64,000 nucleotides of DNA from Pirellulaceae bacterium (GTDB lineage Bacteria > Planctomycetota > Planctomycetia > Pirellulales > Pirellulaceae). The stretch lies in NCBI GenBank assembly GCA_026004795.1, contig BPJV01000004.1:186001-250000 (forward strand), in the 5' to 3' direction. A program made the translations under genes and the position numbers. The notes beneath the pieces were generated by a model. That model worked only from the letters and a program-made list of their open reading frames with translations. It was not told where the DNA came from and searched no databases. Below, piece by piece: positions 53,188 to 63,721 of the stretch (position 1 is the first letter of the stretch; each line of letters opens with the position of its first letter).

Positions 53188-53631
53188 ATGAACCGTACTT
53201 CTCAGACGCCTCACATCAAGCATGTGTTCGTCTACGGTACCCTGAAGTCGACGCAATGTCGGGCAAAAAGCTGGCCATGCCGCCCCATCTCCATTGCTAG
53301 CGCTTGGACACTTGGGACCCTCTACGATCTCGGCTCCTATCCGGCGTTAGACGACGGTGACGGCATGGTGCTGGGAGAAGTCTGGGAGCTACACGAGACG
53401 GACATGGCGCGCACCCTACAGGTGCTCGACGCCATCGAAGGGACGAACCAACCCCATGAGCCGGATCTCTACGAACGCCGTATTCTGCCGGTTCATTTTC
53501 TCGATGCGAATCGGACGGTCGATGCCTATGCCTACTTCTATTGCCAAAAAGACGAACTGACCCCAGAGCGGCGTATCCTCCCCTACCTTGAGCGGGGGGG
53601 CAAACGCTTTGCCTGCTGGCCGTCGACCTAA
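53188..53631 (+). CDS. Gamma-glutamylcyclotransferase family protein (AIG2/YtfP-like)
   Basis: HVFVYGTLKST, GTLYDLGSYPALDDGDGMVLGEVWEL, LDAIEG. Confidence 0.85.
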   Translation: MNRTSQTPHIKHVFVYGTLKSTQCRAKSWPCRPISIASAWTLGTLYDLGSYPALDDGDGMVLGEVWELHETDMARTLQVLDAIEGTNQPHEPDLYERRILPVHFLDANRTVDAYAYFYCQKDELTPERRILPYLERGGKRFACWPST

Positions 53632-53797
53632 CCGGCACCAGAACCGTTGCCCTGCCCGCCTGGAAGAGGGGGAGTGTGGTTCGTTTTTGGGAGTTCGGCA
53701 AGCGCGTACCGGGTTTCACTCCACAACCGCGGCCCGACCGCTCTGAGGAACGTCCTCGCGTAGTTGAATGGGTTGCCGCTACGGACCGTACGAACCG

Positions 53798-54331
53798 TCA
53801 GTCGCCGGCTTTGTCAAAACCGAGTTCGTCCAAACGCTTGGCGACATTCATCCCATCGTCTTTTGCGGTGACATTTCGATCGATGAACGCGATCTTTCCG
53901 TCTTTGTCGATGTAGACAGTAACTCGGCTAGCCGTCCCTCGCGCGTTGAGCACTCCATAGGCACGAGCCACCTTCTTCTCCGGATCACTCAATATCGGAT
54001 AGTCGACTCCCAACGATTCCGCAAAGCGGCGATTGGTCTGTTCGTCGTCAACGCTGGCGGTGAAATACACCACATTGAACTTGCGAAGCACCTCTCCGTG
54101 GTCGCGAAACGATTTGCACTGTGCAGTACATCCGCCGGTGAATGCTTTGGGGAACCAAGCGATCACGACTCCTTTCTTGCCCTTAAAATCGGATAAGCGA
54201 TAGACCTTACCGTCGCTACCTTTCAGCTCGAAGTCCGGCGCCGGATCGCCGACTTTCAGCTCGCCGTCTTCCTGCGCGGCAACCATCAATGGGAAAAGTG
54301 CTACCACCAGTAGAGACCACAACATTGGCAT
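53798..54331 (-). CDS. Peroxiredoxin (BCP/thioredoxin-fold), exported
   Basis: Signal peptide MPMLWSLLVVALFPLMVAAQ; VGDPAPDFELKGSDGKVYRLSDFKGKKGVVIAWFPKAFTGGCTAQCKSFRD. Confidence 0.9.
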   Translation of the reverse strand: MPMLWSLLVVALFPLMVAAQEDGELKVGDPAPDFELKGSDGKVYRLSDFKGKKGVVIAWFPKAFTGGCTAQCKSFRDHGEVLRKFNVVYFTASVDDEQTNRRFAESLGVDYPILSDPEKKVARAYGVLNARGTASRVTVYIDKDGKIAFIDRNVTAKDDGMNVAKRLDELGFDKAGD

Positions 54332-54586
54332 ACGGTTTTCTCCTCACCAGGTCGAGGGTGACTCACTTCCACACGTCGCTTCTTCAGCGACAATCGATTA
54401 TTCTACCATCGTGGGCACAATCGGGTATGCCACAGTTTGCGCAATTGGAAACTCGAGGGGACGAGGGGTAAACTGGGGGGGCAGCCTGTGAACCAGAGCG
54501 TTGGCGCTTGATCATCTGTGTTCACTGGAGTTGGCTGATGGGGCATGAGCGCGCTGACCAGGGTGCAGTAACAAGAAAGAAGATTC

Positions 54587-55588
54587 ATGCCGTTGGGACA
54601 CGTTAGAATTCGCTGGTTGCTCGGGGGTGGGATGACGCGCGTGGGGGGAGGGCTGCTGGTGGCATTGGCGGTCCTGTTTGTCCACGTTAGTCGCGGGTAT
54701 GGACAAGCGGGCAGGGCCATGGCGTGGGACGAATGGATTCGACTTTCGCCTTGGGTTTTCTTGGGTGATTCCAATACCTTCGCGGGACATTACGTCGCGG
54801 AGATCGACGCTCGATTGCATCAGTCGCTGGGAGGTCGAGCCCCGCGAGTTCTGAATCTGGGCGTGGCCAGCGAAACAGCGTCTGGGGCGTCGGAACCGGA
54901 CCACCCTTTCCCCCGTCCGTGGGTGCACCAAAGATTGGAGAAAGTACTGCGCATGCTGCAGCCGCAAGTAGTGTTCCTCTGTTACGGCATGAACGATGGC
55001 GTCTATGCTCCACCGACCGACGAGAACTTCGCGGCCTATCGCGACGGCATGCTGAAGCTCGTCGCGCACCTGCGCGCGTCCGGTGCGGCGGTGGTCTGTC
55101 TGACTCCCCCGCCCTTTGAGCCGGAGCCGCTGGCCGCGCGAGGGCGGTTGGGCCCAACACCCGACGGGCGTTACGCCTATTTCGCCCCCTTCCCCGGGTA
55201 TCATCGCGTCGTTGAGCGACAGGCCGCTTGGTGCGTGAGCAATGAAATGCATGCAGATTTGGTAATCGATCTTTATCGCTTGTTGCATGAGTTCCGAGCA
55301 ACGCAGCGGGAGCAGGATCCCGGTTTCCATTTGACGAGCGATGGAATTCACTTCGGTCCTGTGGCGCATCGTGAAGTGGGGACGGCCGTACTCCGGCATC
55401 TGGGGGCACCTGCTGATGTCGTCGACGGTACCATCAACCAGGAGATGCTCGCTCGTTACGTTCGGCGCATGACTTTGTTACGCGACGCTTATTTGACGGC
55501 TACCGGAAAGAACCGTCCCGGTTTGCCGGCCGGTATACCACCATGGCAAGCCGAGCAGTTGGCTGAGCAGATGCGCTCTCTCTTCTGA
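54587..55588 (+). CDS. SGNH/GDSL hydrolase family protein, exported
   Basis: VFLGDSNTFAGHYVAEI block I, FLCYGMNDGVY block III, SDGIHFGPVAHREV block V; hydrophobic N-terminus. Confidence 0.85.
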   Translation: MPLGHVRIRWLLGGGMTRVGGGLLVALAVLFVHVSRGYGQAGRAMAWDEWIRLSPWVFLGDSNTFAGHYVAEIDARLHQSLGGRAPRVLNLGVASETASGASEPDHPFPRPWVHQRLEKVLRMLQPQVVFLCYGMNDGVYAPPTDENFAAYRDGMLKLVAHLRASGAAVVCLTPPPFEPEPLAARGRLGPTPDGRYAYFAPFPGYHRVVERQAAWCVSNEMHADLVIDLYRLLHEFRATQREQDPGFHLTSDGIHFGPVAHREVGTAVLRHLGAPADVVDGTINQEMLARYVRRMTLLRDAYLTATGKNRPGLPAGIPPWQAEQLAEQMRSLF

Positions 55589-55653
55589 TGGTGCTTTTGC
55601 CAATCGACCTCACGGTGGGCAACCTCAATTCGACTGGATCAGGAGGCAGCGCG

Positions 55654-56028
55654 ATGAACGCAGATGTACCTCACGATTCCCAGCGGCCTTCGCAAGACGA
55701 CGAGCAATGGTTGTTGTCGCAGATCAAGCAGCAGCCATCGCGATTACGCGCCAAACGGATGGGGCGGGTGATCAATCGACTGATGGCCCAGCGAGGGTAC
55801 GGCCAGATCGAAGCGGCCGGCGAACTAGAACACGCTTGGCGGGAGCTGGTTGGCGATTTGCTCGCCGACGCCACCCGTGTGGGGCGTATCTATCGCGGGA
55901 ACCTGATCGTCGAGGTAAGTGACCCCAGTGCGCGGCAACAGTTGCACTTTGAACAGAGTCGAATTCTCAAGCAATTGCGTGCGCGCTTTCCCCAACTCAA
56001 GATCCGTGGCTTGAGCATCCGGTCCTAA
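55654..56028 (+). CDS. DUF721 (DciA-like) domain-containing protein
   Basis: GRVINRLMAQRGYGQIEAAGELEHAWRELVGDLLADATRVGRIYRGNLIVEVSDPSARQQLHFEQSRILKQLRARFP. Confidence 0.82.
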   Translation: MNADVPHDSQRPSQDDEQWLLSQIKQQPSRLRAKRMGRVINRLMAQRGYGQIEAAGELEHAWRELVGDLLADATRVGRIYRGNLIVEVSDPSARQQLHFEQSRILKQLRARFPQLKIRGLSIRS

Positions 56029-56171
56029 CCCCATCCCTCGTAAATTCACCGTACGACAAATCGACGTCGGTAGGTGGGGGAGAGTTTTCGCGACGACACT
56101 CAGCAGCCAGCCTCCGCGTCCGCTCAGCGCTCGTCTGCAGCAGGAATCGTCGACCGCAGCCCGATCCGGCG

Positions 56172-57401
56172 TCAATCTGTTGCTTCGCCGGGCGCGTACG
56201 CGCCCACGAGGATGCTGATGAGTTCGTCTTCTGTGGGAGGATGGGTGTTGAGTTCCATGAGGCGTCGAATGCCGTGAGCCTTGCGGGCGACCTCCGGGAT
56301 GGCTTCACGCGGCAGGCCCAAGTCACGAAGCCATCGCCGCACGCCGATGGCGTCGAGTATCTCCTCGATGCGGAGGATAGCTTGCTCGGCCGCTTGACGC
56401 AGCGAGAGTCCTTGGACGTTGATACCCAGCCATCGGGCGATATCGGCAAACTGCTGGTAACAGTAGGGTAGGTTGAATCGCATGACGTGTGGGAGCAGAA
56501 GGCCATTGCCTTCACCATGACTGCAATGCGTCAGGGCACCGAGGGGATACTCCAAGGCATGGACGATTCCCACGCCACTATTGGAGAACGCCATACCGGC
56601 CAACAACGCGGCTTGAGCCATGGCATCGCGGCACGCTTCATCGTGCGGCTGCAGCACGGCATTCTCCAAGGAGCGGCCGATCAAGCGAATTGCTTCGGCA
56701 GCCATCATCCGCGTCAACGGATAGGATCCCTCGTAGGCGCGCGCCTGCGGATCGACATCGCGCATCGCTGTATAGTCGCGATTGGTGTAGGCTTCGATAG
56801 CGTGCACTAGCGCGTCGATGCCGCTGTGCGCCGTCACTCGGGCAGGACATCGGTCAGTGGCCCGCGGGTCGACAATGGCCACCGTCGGACGTAGCCAGCG
56901 GGATAGCGTGCTGACCTTCGTGTGCAACTGCTTGTCGGTGACGACGGCCGAATGAGAAACCTCGCTACCTGTGCCGGCAGTGGTGGGAACGGCAACCAAC
57001 GGCAGTACGGGGCCGGGGATGGTATCGAAGCCGTAATAGTTTGGGGGCGATCCGCCATGGGCCAACAGGGTGGCCACCAGTTTGGCGACGTCGATGTTGC
57101 TGCCGCCACCGATACCGATCACACAATCCACGCCGGTGTCGGCGCACTGAGCAACAGCCGCCTCCACGATACTGGACTCCGGCTCGGCGCGTACCTGATC
57201 GAAGAGGGGCATGCCGGGAAACGTTTGGTCTAGCTTTCCCAAAGCATCCGCCACCACTGGAATGGCAGCCACCGTGCTATCGGTGACTACCAGCGGTCGG
57301 TATACCTTCAGCGCCGACACTTCGTCGCCGAGCTGATCCAAGGCACCTCGCCCGAAAACAATGCGTTGCGCTGTCGAAAAATGCCAGATGGAATGTTGCA
57401 T
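56172..57401 (-). CDS. Iron-containing alcohol dehydrogenase
   Basis: TAQRIVFGRGALDQLGDEV, VIGIGGGSNIDVAKLVA, VAVPTTAGTGSEVSHSAVVTD, GIVHALEYPLGALTHCSHGEGNGLLLPHVMRFN. Confidence 0.93.
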   Translation of the reverse strand: MQHSIWHFSTAQRIVFGRGALDQLGDEVSALKVYRPLVVTDSTVAAIPVVADALGKLDQTFPGMPLFDQVRAEPESSIVEAAVAQCADTGVDCVIGIGGGSNIDVAKLVATLLAHGGSPPNYYGFDTIPGPVLPLVAVPTTAGTGSEVSHSAVVTDKQLHTKVSTLSRWLRPTVAIVDPRATDRCPARVTAHSGIDALVHAIEAYTNRDYTAMRDVDPQARAYEGSYPLTRMMAAEAIRLIGRSLENAVLQPHDEACRDAMAQAALLAGMAFSNSGVGIVHALEYPLGALTHCSHGEGNGLLLPHVMRFNLPYCYQQFADIARWLGINVQGLSLRQAAEQAILRIEEILDAIGVRRWLRDLGLPREAIPEVARKAHGIRRLMELNTHPPTEDELISILVGAYAPGEATD

Positions 57402-57409
57402 CGAAGGAC

Positions 57410-57871
57410 TCACGAGGGACGGCCAAGTTGGAAAAGTTCGAACATCGGATCGGCAATCTGAGCTGCCGAGTTCTTGCTCAGCTCCGCAGCCAGTGTTTGA
57501 TCTAGTTGCGAACGAAAAATACGCTCCGTCTGACCACCATCCAAATACTTCGCTCCATCCTCGGTGCTGCGCAGCGACTTGATCAGTTGGCCGAAAAAAG
57601 TCTGACCCACGAAGTCCTGAAATGCTTCGCGCAGGGGGTCGCTGTCTTCCGGCCCCTTGTCGCATCCTGCGGCGGCAATCGCCTGGCCCTGATGGTTCGT
57701 GGCAATCCGCTCAGCAGCCTCGCGTGTGTCGCCACTAGCCATGACCTCCGTCAGAGTAGCGGAGAAGGGAAGCCGACCTGCAGAGCCTGTCTCTCGGCTC
57801 AGTGCTTCAGGCAGATGAAAGCCATCTCGTAATTGCGATGCGATCATGGAAGGATCGACGTTCATTACCAC
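57410..57871 (-). CDS. Rod-binding protein, FlgJ N-terminal domain only
   Basis: REAFQDFVGQTFFGQLIKSLRSTEDGAKYLDGGQTERIFRSQLDQTLAAELSK; immediately downstream of flgI; lacks muramidase domain. Confidence 0.82.
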   Translation of the reverse strand: MVMNVDPSMIASQLRDGFHLPEALSRETGSAGRLPFSATLTEVMASGDTREAAERIATNHQGQAIAAAGCDKGPEDSDPLREAFQDFVGQTFFGQLIKSLRSTEDGAKYLDGGQTERIFRSQLDQTLAAELSKNSAAQIADPMFELFQLGRPS

Positions 57872-57890
57872 ATATCCTCGCGGGAGAAAG

Positions 57891-59069
57891 TCATTCGATG
57901 ATCAATTCGCCATACAGATCGCCATTGCGATGCAGACTGCGGATGATGGCAATGACATCTTCGGTAGGTACCTTCAGGGCGTTGAGCGCATCGACTAGGT
58001 TCTTCAGTTTGGGGCGTGGCGTGTTGGGAGAGTCGGTATCCACGCCGACGAATGTCCCCCCCGGTCGCGCCTCGATGGAGAAATTCTTGTGCGCGATGGC
58101 CACCGGATTGATCAGGACGTTTTCCCCGATGATGATGACGCCCTCCTTTTGATTGAGCACTACGCGTTTGGGCTTTTTCAGGTTGGTCAGCGGAAGCTGC
58201 TCGATCAAGGAGACGAACTTGACGGGGCTGGAGCGATAGTGCTTGGGGATGGTCACCACAACGTGGACCTGGTCCACGGCTTCGGCCATGATCAAGCTGT
58301 CGGAATCTCCAGAGCCGACGCCGGCCTGGTTGAGTTGGTTGATCGTGTCGGCGATGTCCACCGTGGTGGAGAAGCTAGCCAGGTCGGGATCGAGAACCAA
58401 GGTGATGCGGTCGTTGATCGCGAACTGATTTTGTACCGTCGTTTCCATTTTGCATCCGCCATAAATGACCCCCGTGGTGGGAGTATCTGGGTCAGGTAGG
58501 CTGACCGGGCCAGACGCCAGAGCGAGAATACGATCGACGTCCGCCCGCGGACCGAGCATGTAAGCGATCATCAGCGTGCCACCCTGCAGGCTTTTGGCAC
58601 CGACGGCACTGACGGTGCAATTGAGGCGATCGCCTTGCTGGGCACCGGCTGGAGGAATCTTCGCCGTGACCAAGACCAGCGCGGTATTCTTCGAGTCTTC
58701 GAAGTCCTCGATCTGAGGAACACCTTGTAAATCGGTCGTTACGCTGCCTCCCATCAGTTGGACCATGCGGGCCAAGGCGCGGAGAGTAGGTTTACTGCCA
58801 TCATCACCAGTCCCATCCAATCCGACGACAATCCCCAAGCCCTGCAACAAGTTTTCTTCTTGGCCTTTCAAGCGGCACACATCGCCAATACGCAGTTGAT
58901 CATCGGCGCAGGCGATCGGCACGACGGCTGTTGACAAAGCTGCGATACAGGCCACCGCCGCTGCCCGCCACCAGCTTTCACGGCACGGCCCACACCACGC
59001 TGTGGGCGTCAGGAAGGCACTTACGTACCTGAACGATTCCTTTATCAATCTTTTGCGCAAACGCCTCAT
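57891..59069 (-). CDS. flgI: Flagellar P-ring protein FlgI
   Basis: RIGDVCRLKGQEENLLQGLGIVVGLDGTGDDG, VRVNQ-type NLKKPKRVVLNQKEGVIIIGENVLINPVAIAHKNFSIEA, LVDALNALKVPTEDVIAIIRSLHRNGDLYGELIIE. Confidence 0.95.
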   Translation of the reverse strand: MRRLRKRLIKESFRYVSAFLTPTAWCGPCRESWWRAAAVACIAALSTAVVPIACADDQLRIGDVCRLKGQEENLLQGLGIVVGLDGTGDDGSKPTLRALARMVQLMGGSVTTDLQGVPQIEDFEDSKNTALVLVTAKIPPAGAQQGDRLNCTVSAVGAKSLQGGTLMIAYMLGPRADVDRILALASGPVSLPDPDTPTTGVIYGGCKMETTVQNQFAINDRITLVLDPDLASFSTTVDIADTINQLNQAGVGSGDSDSLIMAEAVDQVHVVVTIPKHYRSSPVKFVSLIEQLPLTNLKKPKRVVLNQKEGVIIIGENVLINPVAIAHKNFSIEARPGGTFVGVDTDSPNTPRPKLKNLVDALNALKVPTEDVIAIIRSLHRNGDLYGELIIE

Positions 59070-59098
59070 GGGTTGCTCTCGGCCGTAGCGATTAAGTT

Positions 59099-60178
59099 TC
59101 AGAAGGGTTGTAGCTTACTGAACCATTGAGAAAACCAGCCACGCCGATATCCGTCTCTGGCCTGGCCAGTCTCTCGTTTCTCGATCCGGAGATTGATGAT
59201 GTCCCGACTGAGCACCGTATTGTCGGGGCCGATGGCGCGGTCTTGGCATTCCCCAGTCAACGACAATTCCCATCGATTGTCATTGATGGTGATGGTCTTG
59301 TGGGCTTCCAGTACGATATTGCCGTTGGGACGGATATCCGCGATCTCGGCGGCGATATTGAAGACCAGGGATTCGCGCGTGGTTACTTGAGAGTTGGCGC
59401 GATACGTCTGGTTGGTTTGACCGCTGACCGTCTGGTCGCCATCGCTTTGTGGAGCCGGGATGATGCGATTGAGCCCATCCAAGGCGATCCAGTCCTCGAG
59501 CACGGCATCGTAAATAGCGTTTTTTCTGGTGGAGGCGACACCATCGGCGGACATCCGCGCCGATTCGTCCACACGAATCTGCACGACATCATGAATGCGT
59601 AGGACGCGTTTGCGAGGGGGCGGCTGGTAGTAAAAGGACGGATGACGCATGGGAGCCGACCAGGCGGGGTAACCGGTGGGCGCCGCTAGGGCTCCGTTGG
59701 AAGCAAAGGATTGTGATGCCGGAACGCTCGTGTCGGTCGCCGCCTGATGGGAGCCCTCCGCCGACATCCCGGTCGGGGGGGCAAGCTGCGGGGGCGGTGC
59801 CGCACTGGTCGTCGCTGGCGGGGAGCCGGCTTGGCCGCCATACGGATTATGGAACAGGCTGCTCTCCTGTCCCCAGACGCTCCCTGTTCCCATCCACAGG
59901 CAGAGTCCCAGCATGAGATATGGGCCGGTAGTGAGATAGCGGCCACTGGTGCGATGTTCAGCACCTGGAGGAACGCGTTGGTGCCGCGGCGCACCGGAGC
60001 ATGCTACGCTCCTGCCATGGCAAGTATTCGGCATGGCTTGGTGTGCCCGTTGTCTCTGGCCCAATGCGCTTGTCCGATGGGCCCGTGGTGAGACCACGGC
60101 ATGCCTGGTTGGCGTGACGGGGCGACGAGCCATCGAGGCGTGACGGTGTTCTCGGTTGGGTATCGATTCAGGTGTCAT
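59099..60178 (-). CDS. flgH: Flagellar L-ring protein FlgH (start uncertain)
   Basis: [107 protein letters not shown]. Confidence 0.88.
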   Translation of the reverse strand: MTPESIPNREHRHASMARRPVTPTRHAVVSPRAHRTSALGQRQRAHQAMPNTCHGRSVACSGAPRHQRVPPGAEHRTSGRYLTTGPYLMLGLCLWMGTGSVWGQESSLFHNPYGGQAGSPPATTSAAPPPQLAPPTGMSAEGSHQAATDTSVPASQSFASNGALAAPTGYPAWSAPMRHPSFYYQPPPRKRVLRIHDVVQIRVDESARMSADGVASTRKNAIYDAVLEDWIALDGLNRIIPAPQSDGDQTVSGQTNQTYRANSQVTTRESLVFNIAAEIADIRPNGNIVLEAHKTITINDNRWELSLTGECQDRAIGPDNTVLSRDIINLRIEKRETGQARDGYRRGWFSQWFSKLQPF

Positions 60179-60191
60179 CGGCGTGCATCAT

Positions 60192-61247
60192 TTAGCGAGG
60201 ACGTTGAGGTTGGGCCACAATGCGGACGGTCAGCGGATCGATCACCAAGGCGAAAACACGCTGACGAGTCGCCAGAATCTCGACTTCGATCAGCTCTCCT
60301 GCTGCACCATTGCCCAGGGCTCTGCCTTGCGTGCTTACCACAATCGCCCCGGCGACCGACTCGACCTGGACAAGGCTCCCTCGATCGATGAGGATCGGGT
60401 CGCCCACGTAATCGGTGAGAATGGGGAGTCCCGTGCTGACGCTGCGGCGCAGTTGCTTGCCCACCAGGGCATCGATGTCGGAGAAGTAGTCGGCTGCGCG
60501 GTCGGATTCATCAACCAAGGGTACGTAGACCAGATCGTCGGGGCTGATCGTCTCTCCTCGCCGCATCGCGCGATTGGCAGCGACAACCAACGGTGGCATG
60601 CTCACTTCGGCGGTAATGGTGACCGTCTGATGCTCCGTTCCCCGGCGAATCTTTAAGGTGAACTGTTGTTCTCCGGTCCATGGAGGCTGGCCGCCGCCAA
60701 TCGCGACGATGTGGCGTTTGGTTTGGCAGGCATCGACCAGCTGCTCGGGTAGCTGCACCTTGACGCGCCACGAAGTGTCGCTTCCCGACTGCAGTTTCAC
60801 GTACTCTTGGATCGCCAAGCCGACGACCTGTTCGGCTTGAGAGATCGCCCGGCTGTTGAGAAAGGCAGGAACCATGGGAGGAGAGGTGACCGGATCGGTG
60901 AACCGTACCTCCACCTGATCGGCACCGGACCAGCGAATCGTGGAAGGATGGATCCCACGTAACTCCAGGTGTTGCAATATATCGGAGGCAAACCATCGCT
61001 GTACTTGGCCTGGACGGGGCGCGGGGCCTAGCGGTGCCTGTAACAATTCTGCGGAGCGATCCAGTTGGCCGCTAACGATTTCAATCACGTCGCCCAGGCG
61101 AACCACATGGTGCTGCACTTGAGGTGAGGTGAGGAAGCGTATAACGACGGTATCCGTTGCGCCCACCTCGTAGCCCATCGCTGCCCAGAGGCAAGCGACG
61201 GCAACGCCCCGCGTTAGAGCTCGGAGTGTTCGCTGTTGGTGGTGCAT
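60192..61247 (-). CDS. flgA: Flagellar P-ring assembly chaperone FlgA
   Basis: VAANRAMRRGETISPDDLVYV, LVGKQLRRSVSTGLPILTDYVGDPILIDRGSLVQVESVAGAIVVSTQGRALGNGAAGELIEV SAF-like domain. Confidence 0.9.
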   Translation of the reverse strand: MHHQQRTLRALTRGVAVACLWAAMGYEVGATDTVVIRFLTSPQVQHHVVRLGDVIEIVSGQLDRSAELLQAPLGPAPRPGQVQRWFASDILQHLELRGIHPSTIRWSGADQVEVRFTDPVTSPPMVPAFLNSRAISQAEQVVGLAIQEYVKLQSGSDTSWRVKVQLPEQLVDACQTKRHIVAIGGGQPPWTGEQQFTLKIRRGTEHQTVTITAEVSMPPLVVAANRAMRRGETISPDDLVYVPLVDESDRAADYFSDIDALVGKQLRRSVSTGLPILTDYVGDPILIDRGSLVQVESVAGAIVVSTQGRALGNGAAGELIEVEILATRQRVFALVIDPLTVRIVAQPQRPR

Positions 61248-61340
61248 GCAAACATCTACTGCAAAAGATTACTGGATTCTACCAGCTCAGTCACCGAATC
61301 GTCGCCGCAGGAGCATTCCTCCTGGCCATCTACCGACCAA

Positions 61341-62147
61341 CTAGAATCGCCGCAGGTTAGCAATTAGTTGCATGAGCTGATCTCCAGCCTGCACGGCCTG
61401 GCTGTTCAGCTCGAAGCCGCGTTGCGTGGTGATCAGGTCGATCAGCTCCTGCACCGGCTCGACGTTGGAGGCCTCCAACGCGCGTTGCCGCAACACTCCA
61501 AAGCCGAGGGAACCGGGATCCCCTTGCACCGGGGTGTTGCTGGCATCGGTCTGCTGGTACAGATTCTCTCCGACCTTCAACAGACCGTCCGGGTTGACGA
61601 ACTTGGCCATTTGGATCTGCCCTACCTGCTGCAGCTCCGTCTGGCCTGCCTGACGTACCAAGACTTGGCCGCTGGGCGATATCTCGATGTCGGTCGCATC
61701 CTGAGGAATCTGTATGGGAGGTTCCAGCAGTCGTCCCGTGCTGGCAGAGCCGATCACCAGATTGCCATCGGCATTGATGTCCAGGTTGCCAGATCGGGTA
61801 TACATCACCGTTTGCGTCAGAGGATCGAGAACTTGAAGAAATCCCTCGCCTTCGATGGCGATGTCCAGTTCCCGACCTGTATCTTGAATTGCTCCTTGAC
61901 GATAGTCTTTCTGGACCGATTGCACGCGCGTTCCCATGCCAATCTGCGTGCCGGCGGGAGTGGGCAACTGATTGTTGTCGAGCGTCCCCGGCAGCACATC
62001 GTTGCGATACAGCAGATCTTCGAAGTTGGCACGATCCTTCTTGAAAGCCGTCGTGTTGATGTTGGCTAAATTGTTGGCGATGACATCCAATTTCGTCTGC
62101 ATGGCGTCCATGCCAGTAGCAGCCGTGTAGAGTGTTTGCACGCTCAT
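61341..62147 (-). CDS. flgG: Flagellar basal-body rod protein FlgG
   Basis: LYTAATGMDAMQTKLDVIANNLANINTTAFKKDRANFEDLLY; C-term EASNVEPVQELIDLITTQRGFELNSQAVQAGDQLMQLIANLRRF. Confidence 0.95.
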   Translation of the reverse strand: MSVQTLYTAATGMDAMQTKLDVIANNLANINTTAFKKDRANFEDLLYRNDVLPGTLDNNQLPTPAGTQIGMGTRVQSVQKDYRQGAIQDTGRELDIAIEGEGFLQVLDPLTQTVMYTRSGNLDINADGNLVIGSASTGRLLEPPIQIPQDATDIEISPSGQVLVRQAGQTELQQVGQIQMAKFVNPDGLLKVGENLYQQTDASNTPVQGDPGSLGFGVLRQRALEASNVEPVQELIDLITTQRGFELNSQAVQAGDQLMQLIANLRRF

Positions 62148-62343
62148 GGCTAGGTTTTTCCTTCTCCAGAACTGGTGACGAACATCGCCCGTGAATTGTC
62201 GTTGTAATTCGGTTTACTACGCTCGCGATTCTCTTGCTTGCCTGACCGTCCGTGCGGCAACAGGATCGACCACACCTGGATGCGACGGATCGTACCAGGT
62301 AGTTGGCAGTCAGGACTAGACAGATGTACACGGCCCCAGTTCG

Positions 62344-63096
62344 CTATTGACGAAGGACGCGGCCGAGCAACTGTCCGATCGCTTCATCCTGCGTTTGGAT
62401 CATACGGATGTTGGCTTCGTATACGCGCGATGCTTCGATCAATTCCATCATGGCCTCGGTGGGGTTGACCGCTGAGGCTTCCAAGGCATGACTGCGCAAG
62501 CGGCGTTGATCCGCAGGAACCTCCGATACACTAGTCAGGGATTCGAATAGGTTATCCCCCACCCGCGTCAAATCCCCCAACGCACGTGGGCGGACGACCG
62601 CCAGCACTTGTCTCACCCCTGCCTGTTCGATCGCTCCGTCATCGCTCACCTTGTACGGCTGGTTAGGATCGATCCGGATTGGGACGCCACCGGCACCGAG
62701 AACGGGGTCGCCATGCGGAGTCACTAGAGATCCTGCTGCATCTATTTGAAAATTTCCGGCCCGTGTCAGTAGTTGGCGATCGCCACGCAGGATGGCAAAG
62801 AACTGGTTGGGATCTTGAAGCGCAAAATCGGTCGGATTGCCCGTCTGGCGTATAGGCCCTAGTTTGAATTGCGTCAACGAGGGCTCGATTTGGATCCCGC
62901 CGCTGAGATCATCGACCGAGCCGGTTCCGGGCTCGGCAATGCCTTGTTCGATGGCCTCGGACGCACGACTGCGAAGCATGGCCAGGTGCGGCTTGAAAGC
63001 AGTGGTGTTCACGTTGGCCAGGTTATGGCTCAACACTTCCAGCCGATGGCTCTGTGCGTTCGCCCCAGCAGCAGACAGATACAATCCGTATGGCAT
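62344..63096 (-). CDS. Flagellar hook-basal body protein (FlgF-like)
   Basis: GLYLSAAGANAQSHRLEVLSHNLANVNTTAFKPHLAMLRSR; C-term EASAVNPTEAMMELIEASRVYEANIRMIQTQDEAIGQLLGRVLR. Confidence 0.88.
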   Translation of the reverse strand: MPYGLYLSAAGANAQSHRLEVLSHNLANVNTTAFKPHLAMLRSRASEAIEQGIAEPGTGSVDDLSGGIQIEPSLTQFKLGPIRQTGNPTDFALQDPNQFFAILRGDRQLLTRAGNFQIDAAGSLVTPHGDPVLGAGGVPIRIDPNQPYKVSDDGAIEQAGVRQVLAVVRPRALGDLTRVGDNLFESLTSVSEVPADQRRLRSHALEASAVNPTEAMMELIEASRVYEANIRMIQTQDEAIGQLLGRVLRQ

Positions 63097-63178
63097 GACA
63101 CTCCATGTTTCGAACCGCAGCGCCCCCCTGCGTCCATCGATCGATTTCCTGGTTCGTACCTGGGAAAGGGGTTAGAGG

Positions 63179-63703
63179 TCAAGTCGAAAACTGCCGGAAA
63201 TACAGCCAGGCGGCGATGGTCTTGGCGTCGACGATTCTCCCTTGCCGAATCGCCTCATCGACTTCATCGAATCGGAAGAGAAGGTTGTCGATCATTTCGC
63301 CCGGTTCCCGCGCTGGCCTGCCTGCCTGCAGATCGCGCGCCACGTATACCAGCATGCGTTCGTTGAGAATGCCCGGTGACATGAAGAATTCGCACAGCGG
63401 TTGCACCGTCTCCGTCAGATACCCGGTCTCTTCCGCCAGCTCGCGGCGCGCCGTCGCCTCCGGGGACTCGGAGCCCTCCAGCGTGCCAGCGGGCAATTCG
63501 ATCAACTGTCGGTCCAAGGCGACCCGATAGTTGCGGATCAGACATACCTGTGAATCGGAAACCACAGGGATGACCACCACTGCCCCAGGATGCTCGATCG
63601 TCTCCCGAGTACAGAGGTGTCCTTCGTCATCGCTGTAGTGCACTCGGCAGACGCGGAATCGGCGAGTGGTCAGCAACGTTTCCCTGCGGATGACCTTTCC
63701 CAC
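63179..63703 (-). CDS. NUDIX hydrolase (ADP-ribose pyrophosphatase-like)
   Basis: IELPAGTLEGSESPEATARRELAEETGYLTE Nudix box. Confidence 0.93.
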   Translation of the reverse strand: MGKVIRRETLLTTRRFRVCRVHYSDDEGHLCTRETIEHPGAVVVIPVVSDSQVCLIRNYRVALDRQLIELPAGTLEGSESPEATARRELAEETGYLTETVQPLCEFFMSPGILNERMLVYVARDLQAGRPAREPGEMIDNLLFRFDEVDEAIRQGRIVDAKTIAAWLYFRQFST

Positions 63704-63721
63704 GACCGCGGCTCCCTCCGG

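Noticed and set aside
61357-62331. 324-aa minus-strand ORF in another frame of flgG
   Set aside because: Same strand but a frame-shifted shadow of flgG; Arg/Ser/Gly-rich
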